Positions 1 through 6,722 of a stretch of DNA of 37,792 nucleotides are shown here, one piece after another; positions within the stretch are counted from its first letter, which is position 1, and every line of letters begins with the position of its first letter. Made by a program: the position numbers and the translations under genes. A model generated the notes under the pieces. That model did no database searches, had not been told where the DNA came from, and worked only from the letters and a program-made list of their open reading frames with translations. The DNA lies in contig NZ_KK037166.1 of NCBI RefSeq assembly GCF_000568255.1, forward strand, positions 3,156,314 through 3,194,105. The letters run 5' to 3'. Origin of the DNA: Kutzneria sp. 744 (GTDB lineage Bacteria; Actinomycetota; Actinomycetes; Mycobacteriales; Pseudonocardiaceae).

Positions 1-458
1 TCCGGGCCAGCGCCGACCAGCTGCCCTTCGCCGACGAGAGCTTCGACGCCGCCTGCTCGGCGTTCGGCGGAGTGCCCTTCGTGGCCGACGCCGGCGCGGT
101 GTTCCGGGAGGTGGCCCGGGTGCTGCGGCCGGGCGGGCCGTGGGTGTTCTCGGTGACGCACCCGATGCGCTGGATCTTTCCGGACGACCCGGGCCCGATG
201 GGCCTGACCGTCGTCCAGTCCTACTTCGACCGCACCCCGTACCTGGAGGTCGACGGGGACGGCAACGCCACGTACGTGGAGCACCACCGCACGCTCGGCG
301 ACTACGTGCGCCAGCTGGCCGGGGCGGGCCTGGTGCTGGAGGACCTGGTGGAGCCGGAGTGGCCGGCCGGGCACGACCGCGAGTGGGGCCAGTGGAGCCC
401 GCTGCGCGGCCGGCTGTTCCCGGGCACGGCGATCTTCCGCTGCCGACGGCCGGCGTGA
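1..458 (+). CDS. SAM-dependent methyltransferase, C-terminal part (5' truncated by window)
   Basis: The reading frame is open from the window edge (first full codon at 3) and stops at 456-458, giving about 151 residues of the C-terminal half of a class I SAM methyltransferase. The visible start, ADQLPFADESFDAACSAFG, is the acidic/post-II segment of the Methyltransf_11/25 fold. It is followed by EVARVLRPGGPWVFSV, the conserved strand after motif III. The glycine-rich SAM-binding motif I lies outside the window. The substrate cannot be told. Its stop overlaps the GTG of the next gene by 4 bp, so the two are probably co-translated. Confidence 0.85.
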   Translation, partial: RASADQLPFADESFDAACSAFGGVPFVADAGAVFREVARVLRPGGPWVFSVTHPMRWIFPDDPGPMGLTVVQSYFDRTPYLEVDGDGNATYVEHHRTLGDYVRQLAGAGLVLEDLVEPEWPAGHDREWGQWSPLRGRLFPGTAIFRCRRPA

Positions 459-1381
459 CCGTGACGGCCACCCTGCTGGCCGCGCAGGAGGACCGGTTCG
501 CGCGGCTGGACCGGGTGCTGCCGCCCGCGCCGTCGCCCGATCCGGGCGAGGTGATCAACGCCGCACTGCCGGACGGCACGAGGGTGGCGGCGGTCGTCAC
601 GCACCGGACGACCACGCCGGGCATGCCGTCCTGGCTGTGGTCGGCGGCCGACACGTACGAGCTGCAGCCGCTGGTCGGCCACACCGGCGCGGCCGGCATG
701 GACGCGGTGCTGCGGGCCTTCCGGCAGTGGCTGGACCGGGTCGGCGACCGCGGCCCGGACACGGCGGTGACGGTGGTCTGGCCCAGCCGGGACGTCGACT
801 GCACCCGGGTGTTCCTGGACCACGGCCTCCACCCGCTCACGATCACCGGCGTGCGAGCGCCGACCACGGTCCGGGCGCCCTCGCTGACCGTGACCGTCCG
901 GCCGGCCCTGGCCTCGGACGAGGAGGCCGTGGTGGAACTGGCCATGGCCGAGGTCCGGTACTCGGCGAAGGTCGGGGCGGCGATCCTGCGGGCCGAGTCG
1001 GAGCGGACGCGCCGGGCGGCCATGGCCGGCCGGCTGGGCATGACCGACGACGTGTGGGTGGCCGAGCGGGACGGCGTCGTCGTCGGCCTGGCCGAGACGG
1101 CAATCATCGCCAACACGCCCGGCACGAGGAGCGCTCGACAGCTGCCGACCGGCCTGTGGGGTTATGTGAACTGTCTTTCGGTGCTCCCAGGGGCAAGGGG
1201 CGCCGGAATCGGCCAGCAGCTCATGGCGGTCGTGCACAATCACTTCGCCGGCCACCGGACCGTCGGCTACTTCCTGCACTACAACCCGCCGAACCCGCTG
1301 TCGTCGGTGTTCTGGCCCCGTCAGGGCTACCGGCCACTGTGGACCCAGTGGGAGGTGCGCCCGGCGGGCGCGCTGCGGTAG
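455..1381 (+). CDS. GNAT family N-acetyltransferase (tandem-type)
   Basis: A protein of 308 residues. The C-terminal half is a GNAT domain: LSVLPGARGAGIGQQLM matches motif A, the acetyl-CoA pyrophosphate loop (R/Q-x-x-G-x-G/A), and FWPRQGYRPLW is the usual C-terminal strand. The N-terminal ~150 residues look like a degenerate second GNAT half, since TRVFLDHGLHPL resembles that same terminal strand but no acetyl-CoA loop is seen. I chose GTG 455, which overlaps the upstream stop in a GTGA; GTG 461 is also possible. The acetyl acceptor is unknown. Pairing with a methyltransferase suggests small-molecule modification or self-resistance, but this is inference. Confidence 0.85.
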   Translation: MTVTATLLAAQEDRFARLDRVLPPAPSPDPGEVINAALPDGTRVAAVVTHRTTTPGMPSWLWSAADTYELQPLVGHTGAAGMDAVLRAFRQWLDRVGDRGPDTAVTVVWPSRDVDCTRVFLDHGLHPLTITGVRAPTTVRAPSLTVTVRPALASDEEAVVELAMAEVRYSAKVGAAILRAESERTRRAAMAGRLGMTDDVWVAERDGVVVGLAETAIIANTPGTRSARQLPTGLWGYVNCLSVLPGARGAGIGQQLMAVVHNHFAGHRTVGYFLHYNPPNPLSSVFWPRQGYRPLWTQWEVRPAGALR

Positions 1382-1444
1382 TCGCCCCTAGGGTCGAGAT
1401 CACGTCACCCTGGCTTGCGATCCGGCACCGGGTTGCCGCACTAT

Positions 1445-1466
1445 TTGAACTGACCAGTCAGTTCAA
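1445..1466. promoter_or_regulatory. Palindromic operator, probable TetR site
   Basis: A 22-bp inverted repeat has two perfect 10-bp arms, TTGAACTGAC and GTCAGTTCAA, around a CA centre. It ends immediately before the AAGGAG ribosome site (1465-1470) of the first gene of an operon whose last gene is a TetR regulator. The length, symmetry and place fit autoregulation by that protein. The binding itself is inferred. Confidence 0.75.
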
Positions 1467-1475
1467 GGAGGCTCG

Positions 1476-2138
1476 GTGGAGATCCACGTCCAGAGCGTCG
1501 GCATCGACGGGGCGCACGGCCCGCTGCTGCACCCGACCTCGCTGCGCGTGCGGACGGGCGAACTCGCCCTCGTCGCCGGCGAGCCCGGCACCGGCCACAC
1601 CGCCTTCGCCCTCGCGCTGGGCGGCCGGATGAAGCCGAGTGTCGGTCAGGTGCTGGTGGACGGCAAGCCCGATGACGCCGCGCTGCGCCGCCTGGTGGCG
1701 ATCGTGGACGCGCCGGACGTGTCCTCCCCCGAGGAGGCGCTGACGCTGGGCGCCGTGATCGGCGAGGAGCTCGCCTTCGCGAGCCAGCCGGCGAACCGCA
1801 AGGCGGTCGCCGACTGGCTGCTCGCGCACGACGCCCGTGAGCACGCCAACGTCCGCTTCGAGTCGGTGCCGGCCGAGGTCCGCACCCGCCTGCTGGTCGA
1901 GGTCGCCACGCAGCGTCCCGGCACCGAGGCGCTCGTGCTCGTGCTGCCCGACCGGCACGGCGCCGGCCCCCACACCTGGTGGACCACCGCCACCAAGGCG
2001 GCCGAGAACGGCCTGGCCGTGGTGGTGCTGTGCAGCGAGACCTCCGCGCGGCTGCTGGACGTGACCGCGGCCCGCATCGGCGACCGCGAGCAGCCCGAGA
2101 CGTTGGCATTCATGCAGGTTCAGGAGGAGGGTCAGTGA
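1476..2138 (+). CDS. Degenerate ABC ATPase-like protein
   Basis: A protein of 220 residues with GTG start 1476, five bases after a good AAGGAG. The layout is that of an ABC ATPase: an N-terminal beta region, then GEPGTGHTAF at the Walker A position, and near the C-terminus EALVLVLPDRHG where Walker B/DEP should lie. The Walker A lysine is replaced by His, there is no LSGGQ signature (VPAEV stands there), and the Walker B glutamate is absent. ATP hydrolysis therefore looks unlikely. It is the first gene of an operon with a YhgE/Pip membrane protein, overlapping it by 4 bp (GTGA). It may be a structural partner of that protein. Family assignment is by pattern only. Confidence 0.7.
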   Translation: MEIHVQSVGIDGAHGPLLHPTSLRVRTGELALVAGEPGTGHTAFALALGGRMKPSVGQVLVDGKPDDAALRRLVAIVDAPDVSSPEEALTLGAVIGEELAFASQPANRKAVADWLLAHDAREHANVRFESVPAEVRTRLLVEVATQRPGTEALVLVLPDRHGAGPHTWWTTATKAAENGLAVVVLCSETSARLLDVTAARIGDREQPETLAFMQVQEEGQ

Positions 2139-4063
2139 GCCCCATCCGGTTGGCGGCCACCGAGTTGCGCCGCATCACGGCGGGCAAGCTGCCCAAGATC
2201 GCTGTTCTCGCGCTGGTCATCGTGCCGCTGCTGTACGGCGCGATGTACCTGTACGCGAACTGGGACCCGTACAACAACCTCAAGTCGCTGCCGGTCGCGC
2301 TGGTCGTGGACGACCAGGGCGCGCAGGTGCAGGGCAAGGCGCTCAACGCCGGCAACGAGGTCGCGGACGAGCTGCTGACCAACCCGAAGTTCGAGTGGCA
2401 CCGGGTCAGCGACTCCGAGGCCCAGGACGGCGTGCGGGACAACAAGTACACGTTCGCGCTGACGCTGCCGGCCGACTTCTCCAAGGCGCTCACCTCGCCC
2501 GTGGACAACAAGCCGCGGCAGGGCGTCATCCAGCTGACCACCAACGACTCCAACAACTATCTGGCCCGCACGATCGCGGACAAGGTCGTGGACGCCGTGC
2601 GCGCGGCGGTGGCCAAGAAGGTCGGAACGACCGCGGCGGACCAGCTGCTCACCGGCTACGCGACGATCCGCAGCAGCACGCTGCAAGCGGCCGACGGGGC
2701 GTCCAAGCTGGCCGACGGCGCGGCCAAGGCCAACGACGGCGCCCAGCAGCTGGCCTCCGGCAGCGTGGACCTGGCCGCCGGCGAGCACAAGCTGCTCGAC
2801 GGCTCCAACCAGCTGGTGAACGGCCTCGACCTGCTCAAGAGCAACACCGCCAGCCTGCCGAGCAAGACCCAGCAGCTGGCCGACGGGGCCAAGCAGGTCG
2901 CCGACGGCAACGCCCAGGTGGCGGCCGGCGGCTCGGCCATCGCCTCGGCCGCGCAGACCGTCAACAACAACCTCGACGGGGTGCGGTCGGACATCCAGGG
3001 CCGGCTCCAGGCCGCCGGGTTGAGCGCCGACCAGGTGAGCCAGGTGCTGGCGGTGCTGGACAACGCCCGCAAGCCGTTGAACGACGCCAACGGCCAGATC
3101 CAGACCGTGAACGGCAAGCTCCAGCAGCTCTCGTCCGGCTCGCGGCAGGTGGCCGACGGCGCTTCGCAGCTCGCGGCGGCGTCCCCCCAACTGGTGTCCG
3201 GCATCGCGCAGGCCGACGGCGGCGCGGCACAGCTCCGTGACGGCCTGAAGACGGCCACCGACGGTGCGGACAAGCTGTCCAGCGGCGCGGCCCAGTTGGC
3301 GTCCGGCACCAAGCAGCTGGCCGAAGGCAGCGCGCAGCTGCGGGACGGCCTGAACGCGGGCGCCGGCAAGATCCCGGACCCCAACGACCCGTCGGCCACG
3401 GCCAACACCATCGGCGACCCGGTCACCGTGCAGACCGTCGGCCAGGCCACCGCCGACACGTACGGCGCCGGCCTCGCCCCGTTCTTCCTCGGCCTCGCCA
3501 CGTGGATCGGCGCGTTCGTGCTGTTCCTGCTGCTGCGGCCGCTGTCCCGGCGGGCCCTGGCCGCGCGCCAGCGCCCCGGCATCGTCGCGCTCGGCGGCTG
3601 GCTGCCGGCCGCGTTGCTCAGCTTCCTCCAGGTGGTGCTGCTGTTCGCCGTCGTGACCACGCTGGTCGGCGTGCATCCGTCGGATCCCTTGGGCACCTTG
3701 GGTTTCCTCGTGCTCACCGGGTTCGCGTTCACGGCCATGCTGCACGGTCTGAACGCCCTGTTCGGGGCGGTCGGCAAGTTCCTCGGCCTGGTGCTGCTGG
3801 TGTTGCAGCTGACCACCGCCGGCGGCACGTTCCCGTGGCAGACGATTCCGGCGCCGCTGCAGCCGCTGCACATCGCGCTGCCGCTGGGCTATGTGGTGGA
3901 CGGGCTGCGGCACCTGCTCTACGGCGGCGCGCTGTCCAGCCTCGGCACCGACCTCGCGGTGATCGGCGGCTATCTCGTGGTGGGGCTGGCGCTGTCGGTG
4001 TTGGCCGCGTACAAGCAGAGGGTGTGGACGCCCTCTCGCCTCAAGCCGGAACTCGTGCTGTGA
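2135..4063 (+). CDS. YhgE/Pip family membrane protein (ABC-2 type)
   Basis: A protein of 642 residues. A single N-terminal membrane helix (about residues 20-42, with VIVPLLYGAMYLYANWDPY) is followed by an extracellular domain with the YhgE hallmark LPVALVVDDQG. Residues ~187-405 are a long run of degenerate A-D-G-A-x-x-L repeats, predicted helical or coiled. The C-terminus (~447-640) holds five to six membrane segments of the ABC-2 permease kind. Relatives include the phage infection protein Pip and type VII-linked YhgE proteins; the transported substrate is not known. GTG 2135 was chosen because it follows CAGGAGGAGG and overlaps the upstream stop by 4 bp. The TetR gene downstream overlaps by 4 bp as well. 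Confidence 0.85.
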   Translation: MSPIRLAATELRRITAGKLPKIAVLALVIVPLLYGAMYLYANWDPYNNLKSLPVALVVDDQGAQVQGKALNAGNEVADELLTNPKFEWHRVSDSEAQDGVRDNKYTFALTLPADFSKALTSPVDNKPRQGVIQLTTNDSNNYLARTIADKVVDAVRAAVAKKVGTTAADQLLTGYATIRSSTLQAADGASKLADGAAKANDGAQQLASGSVDLAAGEHKLLDGSNQLVNGLDLLKSNTASLPSKTQQLADGAKQVADGNAQVAAGGSAIASAAQTVNNNLDGVRSDIQGRLQAAGLSADQVSQVLAVLDNARKPLNDANGQIQTVNGKLQQLSSGSRQVADGASQLAAASPQLVSGIAQADGGAAQLRDGLKTATDGADKLSSGAAQLASGTKQLAEGSAQLRDGLNAGAGKIPDPNDPSATANTIGDPVTVQTVGQATADTYGAGLAPFFLGLATWIGAFVLFLLLRPLSRRALAARQRPGIVALGGWLPAALLSFLQVVLLFAVVTTLVGVHPSDPLGTLGFLVLTGFAFTAMLHGLNALFGAVGKFLGLVLLVLQLTTAGGTFPWQTIPAPLQPLHIALPLGYVVDGLRHLLYGGALSSLGTDLAVIGGYLVVGLALSVLAAYKQRVWTPSRLKPELVL

Positions 4064-4650
4064 AACCGCGGCCAGCCCGCACCTCGGCGACGAAGCAGAA
4101 GCTGTTCGACGCCGCGCTGCGCCTGGTCGGCGAGCGGGGCGCGGCCGGCGTCACCGTCGACGAGATCGCCGCCGAGGCGGGCGTGGCCAAGGGCACCGTC
4201 TACTACAACTTCGGCAGCAAGGACGCCCTGGTCGACGCCCTGCTCCGGCACGGCGTCGAACTGCTGGCCGCGCGTCTGCGGTCGGCCGAGGACGTCGACG
4301 ACACCGGCGAGGCGCTGGAGACCCTCGTCGATGGGGCCCTGGGGTTCTTCGCCGAGTACCCGGCCTTCGCGCAGCTGCTGGTCAGCGAGATGTGGCGGAC
4401 GCCCGGGCAGTGGCATGGAACGTTGAGCCTGCTGCGTGACGACATCGTGGCCATCGTGCGGCAGGTCGTGCAGCGGCGGGCCGACGTCGGCGCTTTACCG
4501 CCGGACGTTCCCGTCGGCACCGCCTCCGCCGCCCTCTTCGGCACCCTCCTCGTCGTCGCGCTCGACTGGCAGGTCTTCCAGCCCCAGCGCACGCAGCACG
4601 AGGTCCGCGAGTCCGTCATCATGCTCGTCCGCGGCGTCTCCCAACGCTGA
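4060..4650 (+). CDS. TetR family transcriptional regulator
   Basis: A protein of 196 residues. The N-terminus is a TetR DNA-binding domain: VDEIAAEAGVAKGTVYYNF is the helix-turn-helix and the following Y-x-F-x-S-K-x-x-L segment is canonical. The rest is an all-helical ligand/dimer domain similar to TetR_C proteins that guard exporters. GTG 4060 overlaps the stop of the YhgE gene by 4 bp, so it is the last gene of a three-gene operon. It most likely represses the operon through the palindrome at 1445-1466. The ligand is unknown. Confidence 0.88.
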   Translation: MKPRPARTSATKQKLFDAALRLVGERGAAGVTVDEIAAEAGVAKGTVYYNFGSKDALVDALLRHGVELLAARLRSAEDVDDTGEALETLVDGALGFFAEYPAFAQLLVSEMWRTPGQWHGTLSLLRDDIVAIVRQVVQRRADVGALPPDVPVGTASAALFGTLLVVALDWQVFQPQRTQHEVRESVIMLVRGVSQR

Positions 4651-4671
4651 ACCCCCGCGAGTCCCGCTCTC
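4650..4671. repeat. Dispersed repeat, copy 1
   Basis: The core CCGCGAGTCCCGCTCTC (4655-4671) directly follows the TetR stop codon. It is an inverted copy of 4703-4719 (16 of 17 bases match) and of 6701-6717. With flank AACCC included, the match to the copy at 6701-6722 is 21 of 22 bases. Confidence 0.75.
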
Positions 4672-4719
4672 GGGCAGCCATGTGTCGAGTTCATGACCGC
4701 TGGAGAGCAGGACTCGCGG
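4655..4719. terminator. Long stem-loop between convergent genes
   Basis: Two inverted 17-bp arms (4655-4671 and 4703-4719, one mismatch) enclose a 31-nt loop between the convergent TetR and DJ-1 genes. A transcript from either side could form a strong stem. There is no U-tract, so action as a bidirectional terminator is inferred. The right arm lies inside the last codons of the DJ-1 gene. Confidence 0.5.
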
Positions 4720-5302
4720 TGTGTCGGAGGGCGCGGTTGATGTACTCGTCCTGTTCGCCTACGGGGGCGACGTAGCGCAGGGCCTCGGCGGCGGCTTCGG
4801 CGCCTTCGAGGCGGGTGATGAGCCAGGTGGCCAGGTAGTGCGAGGCGAGGCAGCCGCCGGCGGTGGCGACGTTGCCGTTGGCGAAGAAGGGCCGGTTGAG
4901 CACGTCGACGCCGGCGGCGACCACCCAGGGCTTGGTGGTGTTGTCGGTGCAGGCCGGCACGCCGTCGAGCAGGCCGAGTTTGGCCAGCACGAGCGTGCCG
5001 GAGCACTGGGCGGCCAGCAGCTGCCGTGAAGGATCCAAGCCCCGCAGCACGGACATGATCGCGGGATCCTCCACCACCTCCCGGGTCTTGGCGCCGCTAC
5101 CGACGATCACCGCGTCGGCGGCGCAGGCTTCCTGGAGCGTGGCCATGGACTCGACGAGGACGCCGTTCATGGAGCGGACGGTCGGCGTCGGGCCGGCGAT
5201 GGAGATCCGCCAGTCGGGCCGGGGCACCCGGTTGAGAATGCCGAGCGCAATGAACGAGTCGAGCTCGTTGTAGCCGTCGAAGGTCAGGATCGCGATGTGC
5301 AT
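4691..5302 (-). CDS. DJ-1/PfpI family protein
   Basis: A protein of 203 residues with the class I glutamine amidotransferase-like fold. AAQCSGTLVLAKLGLLDG holds the nucleophile-elbow cysteine. FDGYNELD near the N-terminus carries the acidic residue that partners it in DJ-1/PfpI proteins, and ATAGGCLAS follows further on. This subgroup includes isonitrile hydratase-like and GlxA-like enzymes; no DNA-binding AraC domain is fused here. ATG 5302 is preferred over the adjacent GTG 5305. The gene is divergent from a MocR regulator with only 61 bp between, so the MocR is its likely regulator. The last nine or so codons are encoded by the dispersed repeat. Confidence 0.85.
   Translation of the reverse strand: MHIAILTFDGYNELDSFIALGILNRVPRPDWRISIAGPTPTVRSMNGVLVESMATLQEACAADAVIVGSGAKTREVVEDPAIMSVLRGLDPSRQLLAAQCSGTLVLAKLGLLDGVPACTDNTTKPWVVAAGVDVLNRPFFANGNVATAGGCLASHYLATWLITRLEGAEAAAEALRYVAPVGEQDEYINRALRHTASPALQRS
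4703..4719. repeat. Dispersed repeat, copy 2 (inside DJ-1 3' end)
   Basis: GAGAGCAGGACTCGCGG is the inverted partner of copy 1 with one mismatch. It encodes part of the C-terminal residues TASPALQRS of the DJ-1 protein, so the repeat appears to have supplied the end of this frame. Confidence 0.7.
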
Positions 5303-5326
5303 CACCGCAGGTTAGGGCCGGTCTTC

Positions 5327-5357
5327 ATGACAGTCGAAGAATTGTCATGGATACAAT
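5327..5357 (+). promoter_or_regulatory. MocR promoter, leaderless type, with operator-like repeats
   Basis: TACAAT (5352-5357) is a good -10 hexamer and TGACAG (5328-5333) a weaker -35 with an 18-nt spacer. Seven bases after the -10 lies GTG 5364, so transcription probably starts at the start codon (leaderless). Overlapping it are inverted repeats ATGACA/TGTCAT (5327-5332, 5343-5348) and ATTGT/ACAAT (5341-5345, 5353-5357). MocR proteins commonly bind such sites in their own divergent promoters. Confidence 0.6.
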
Positions 5358-5363
5358 CGGCCG

Positions 5364-6668
5364 GTGCGTGCGCCGAGGTACAAGCCCGTGGTGGACCGGC
5401 TGGCGGCGGAGCTGCGGGCGGGGCGGTGGCCGGTGGGGACGCGGCTGCCGACGCATCGGGAACTGGCCGCCCGTGAGGGAATCGCGCTGGTCACGGCCAC
5501 GCGCGTGTACGCGGAGCTGGAGGCCATGGGCCTGGTGACGGGCGAGCAGGGCCGGGGCACGTTCGTCCGCGACACGGCTTTGCTTGCCGGGCAAGGCATC
5601 GACCCGCAGCTCGTCGCCTCCGACGCGGTCGACCTCCAGTTCAACTACCCCGCGCTGCCCGGCCAGGCCGATCTGCTGCGGCAGGCGCTGCGGGATCTCG
5701 CGGCCGGCGGCGAGCTGGAATCGTTGCTGCACTACCAACCCCACGCCGGCCGGCTGGAGGATCGGGCCGCGGTCGCCCGGCACGTCTCGAAACGCGGGTT
5801 GCAGGTCGACGCCGGGAACGTGTTGATCGTCAGCGGCGCGCAGCACGGCCTTGCCGTGACGGCCATGGCTTCCTTGCGACGTGGGGACGTCGTGGCGGTG
5901 GATCCGTTGACGTACACGGGTTTCAAGGTGCTGGCCCACACGCTGGGCCTGGAGTTGGTGGCCACGAACGACCTCGACGAGCTATGCCGCCGGCGGCCGA
6001 TCAAGGCCGTGTACACGATGCCGACGCTGCACAATCCCCTGGGCACGGTGCTGTCGCTCAAGGCCCGCAAGAAGTTGGTGGCGACCGCACGCCGGCACGA
6101 CCTCCTGATCATCGAGGACGCCGCCTACGCCTATCTCGTCGAGGACGCTCCCCCGCCGCTGGCCGCCCTCGCCTCGGAACGCACGGTCTACGTCTCCAGC
6201 CTGTCCAAGAGCGTGGCCACCGGCCTGCGGGTCGGTTTTGTGGTGGCAGAACAGGTTTCGCCGATCGAACAGGTCATCCGCGCCACCACCTGGAACACGC
6301 CGGCCCTCACCGTCGCGCTGGTCCGCCGCTGGCTGGCGGATGGCACCGTCGACCGGCTTGAGGCCCACAAGCGCACCGATGCCCATATGCGCCAAGCGAT
6401 CGCGCGTGACGTCTTCGCCGGGCTGCCCGTCGTCGGCCACCCGGCGTCGTACTTCCTGTGGCTGCCGCTGGCCGAGCCGGCTCGGGCCGACCGGGTCGCG
6501 GCTGCGCTGACCCGGCGGCGGATCTCCGTCGCCACTGCCGACCAGTTCGCCACCACTCCCGTTGTACCGCAAGCACTTCGCCTGGCGCTGGGGTCGATTC
6601 CAGTGGCCGAGCTGCGGCACACACTGACCACGGTCCGGTCAGTGGTGGACGCGGACGCCCACCGCTGA
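5364..6668 (+). CDS. MocR-type PLP-dependent transcriptional regulator
   Basis: A protein of 434 residues. Residues ~1-70 are a GntR winged helix (RLPTHRELAAREGIALVTAT, then GRGTFV). The rest is a fold-type I aminotransferase domain. The PLP lysine is K282 in SSLSKSVATGLRVGF, D252 and Y255 sit in IEDAAYAYL, and TLHNPLGT is the substrate-side loop. This is the full length for MocR/GabR proteins. Such regulators use PLP, often as an aldimine with an amino compound, to sense amine metabolism. The divergent DJ-1/PfpI gene is the likely target. Start GTG 5364 is supported by the leaderless promoter geometry; there is no ribosome site. Confidence 0.9.
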   Translation: MRAPRYKPVVDRLAAELRAGRWPVGTRLPTHRELAAREGIALVTATRVYAELEAMGLVTGEQGRGTFVRDTALLAGQGIDPQLVASDAVDLQFNYPALPGQADLLRQALRDLAAGGELESLLHYQPHAGRLEDRAAVARHVSKRGLQVDAGNVLIVSGAQHGLAVTAMASLRRGDVVAVDPLTYTGFKVLAHTLGLELVATNDLDELCRRRPIKAVYTMPTLHNPLGTVLSLKARKKLVATARRHDLLIIEDAAYAYLVEDAPPPLAALASERTVYVSSLSKSVATGLRVGFVVAEQVSPIEQVIRATTWNTPALTVALVRRWLADGTVDRLEAHKRTDAHMRQAIARDVFAGLPVVGHPASYFLWLPLAEPARADRVAAALTRRRISVATADQFATTPVVPQALRLALGSIPVAELRHTLTTVRSVVDADAHR

Positions 6669-6677
6669 CCTTCTGCT

Positions 6678-6692
6678 CGAAACCGTGTTTCG
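6678..6692. terminator. Small hairpin between convergent MocR and polA
   Basis: CGAAAC-CGT-GTTTCG is a perfect 6-bp stem just after the MocR stop, followed by the third dispersed repeat copy. There is no U-tract. Terminator action is inferred from position. Confidence 0.4.
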
Positions 6693-6700
6693 GTGTGCCG

Positions 6701-6722
6701 GAGAGCGTGACTCGCGGGGGTT
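6701..6722. repeat. Dispersed repeat, copy 3
   Basis: The core GAGAGCGTGACTCGCGG (6701-6717) abuts the polA stop codon (6722-6724). It matches the reverse complement of copy 1 at 21 of 22 positions, including the GGGTT flank. Confidence 0.75.

Noticed and set aside
2690-3350. Tandem DNA repeat in the YhgE gene
   Set aside because: The repetition is at protein level (A-D-G-A heptad-like) with divergent codons and is a normal trait of YhgE/Pip proteins.
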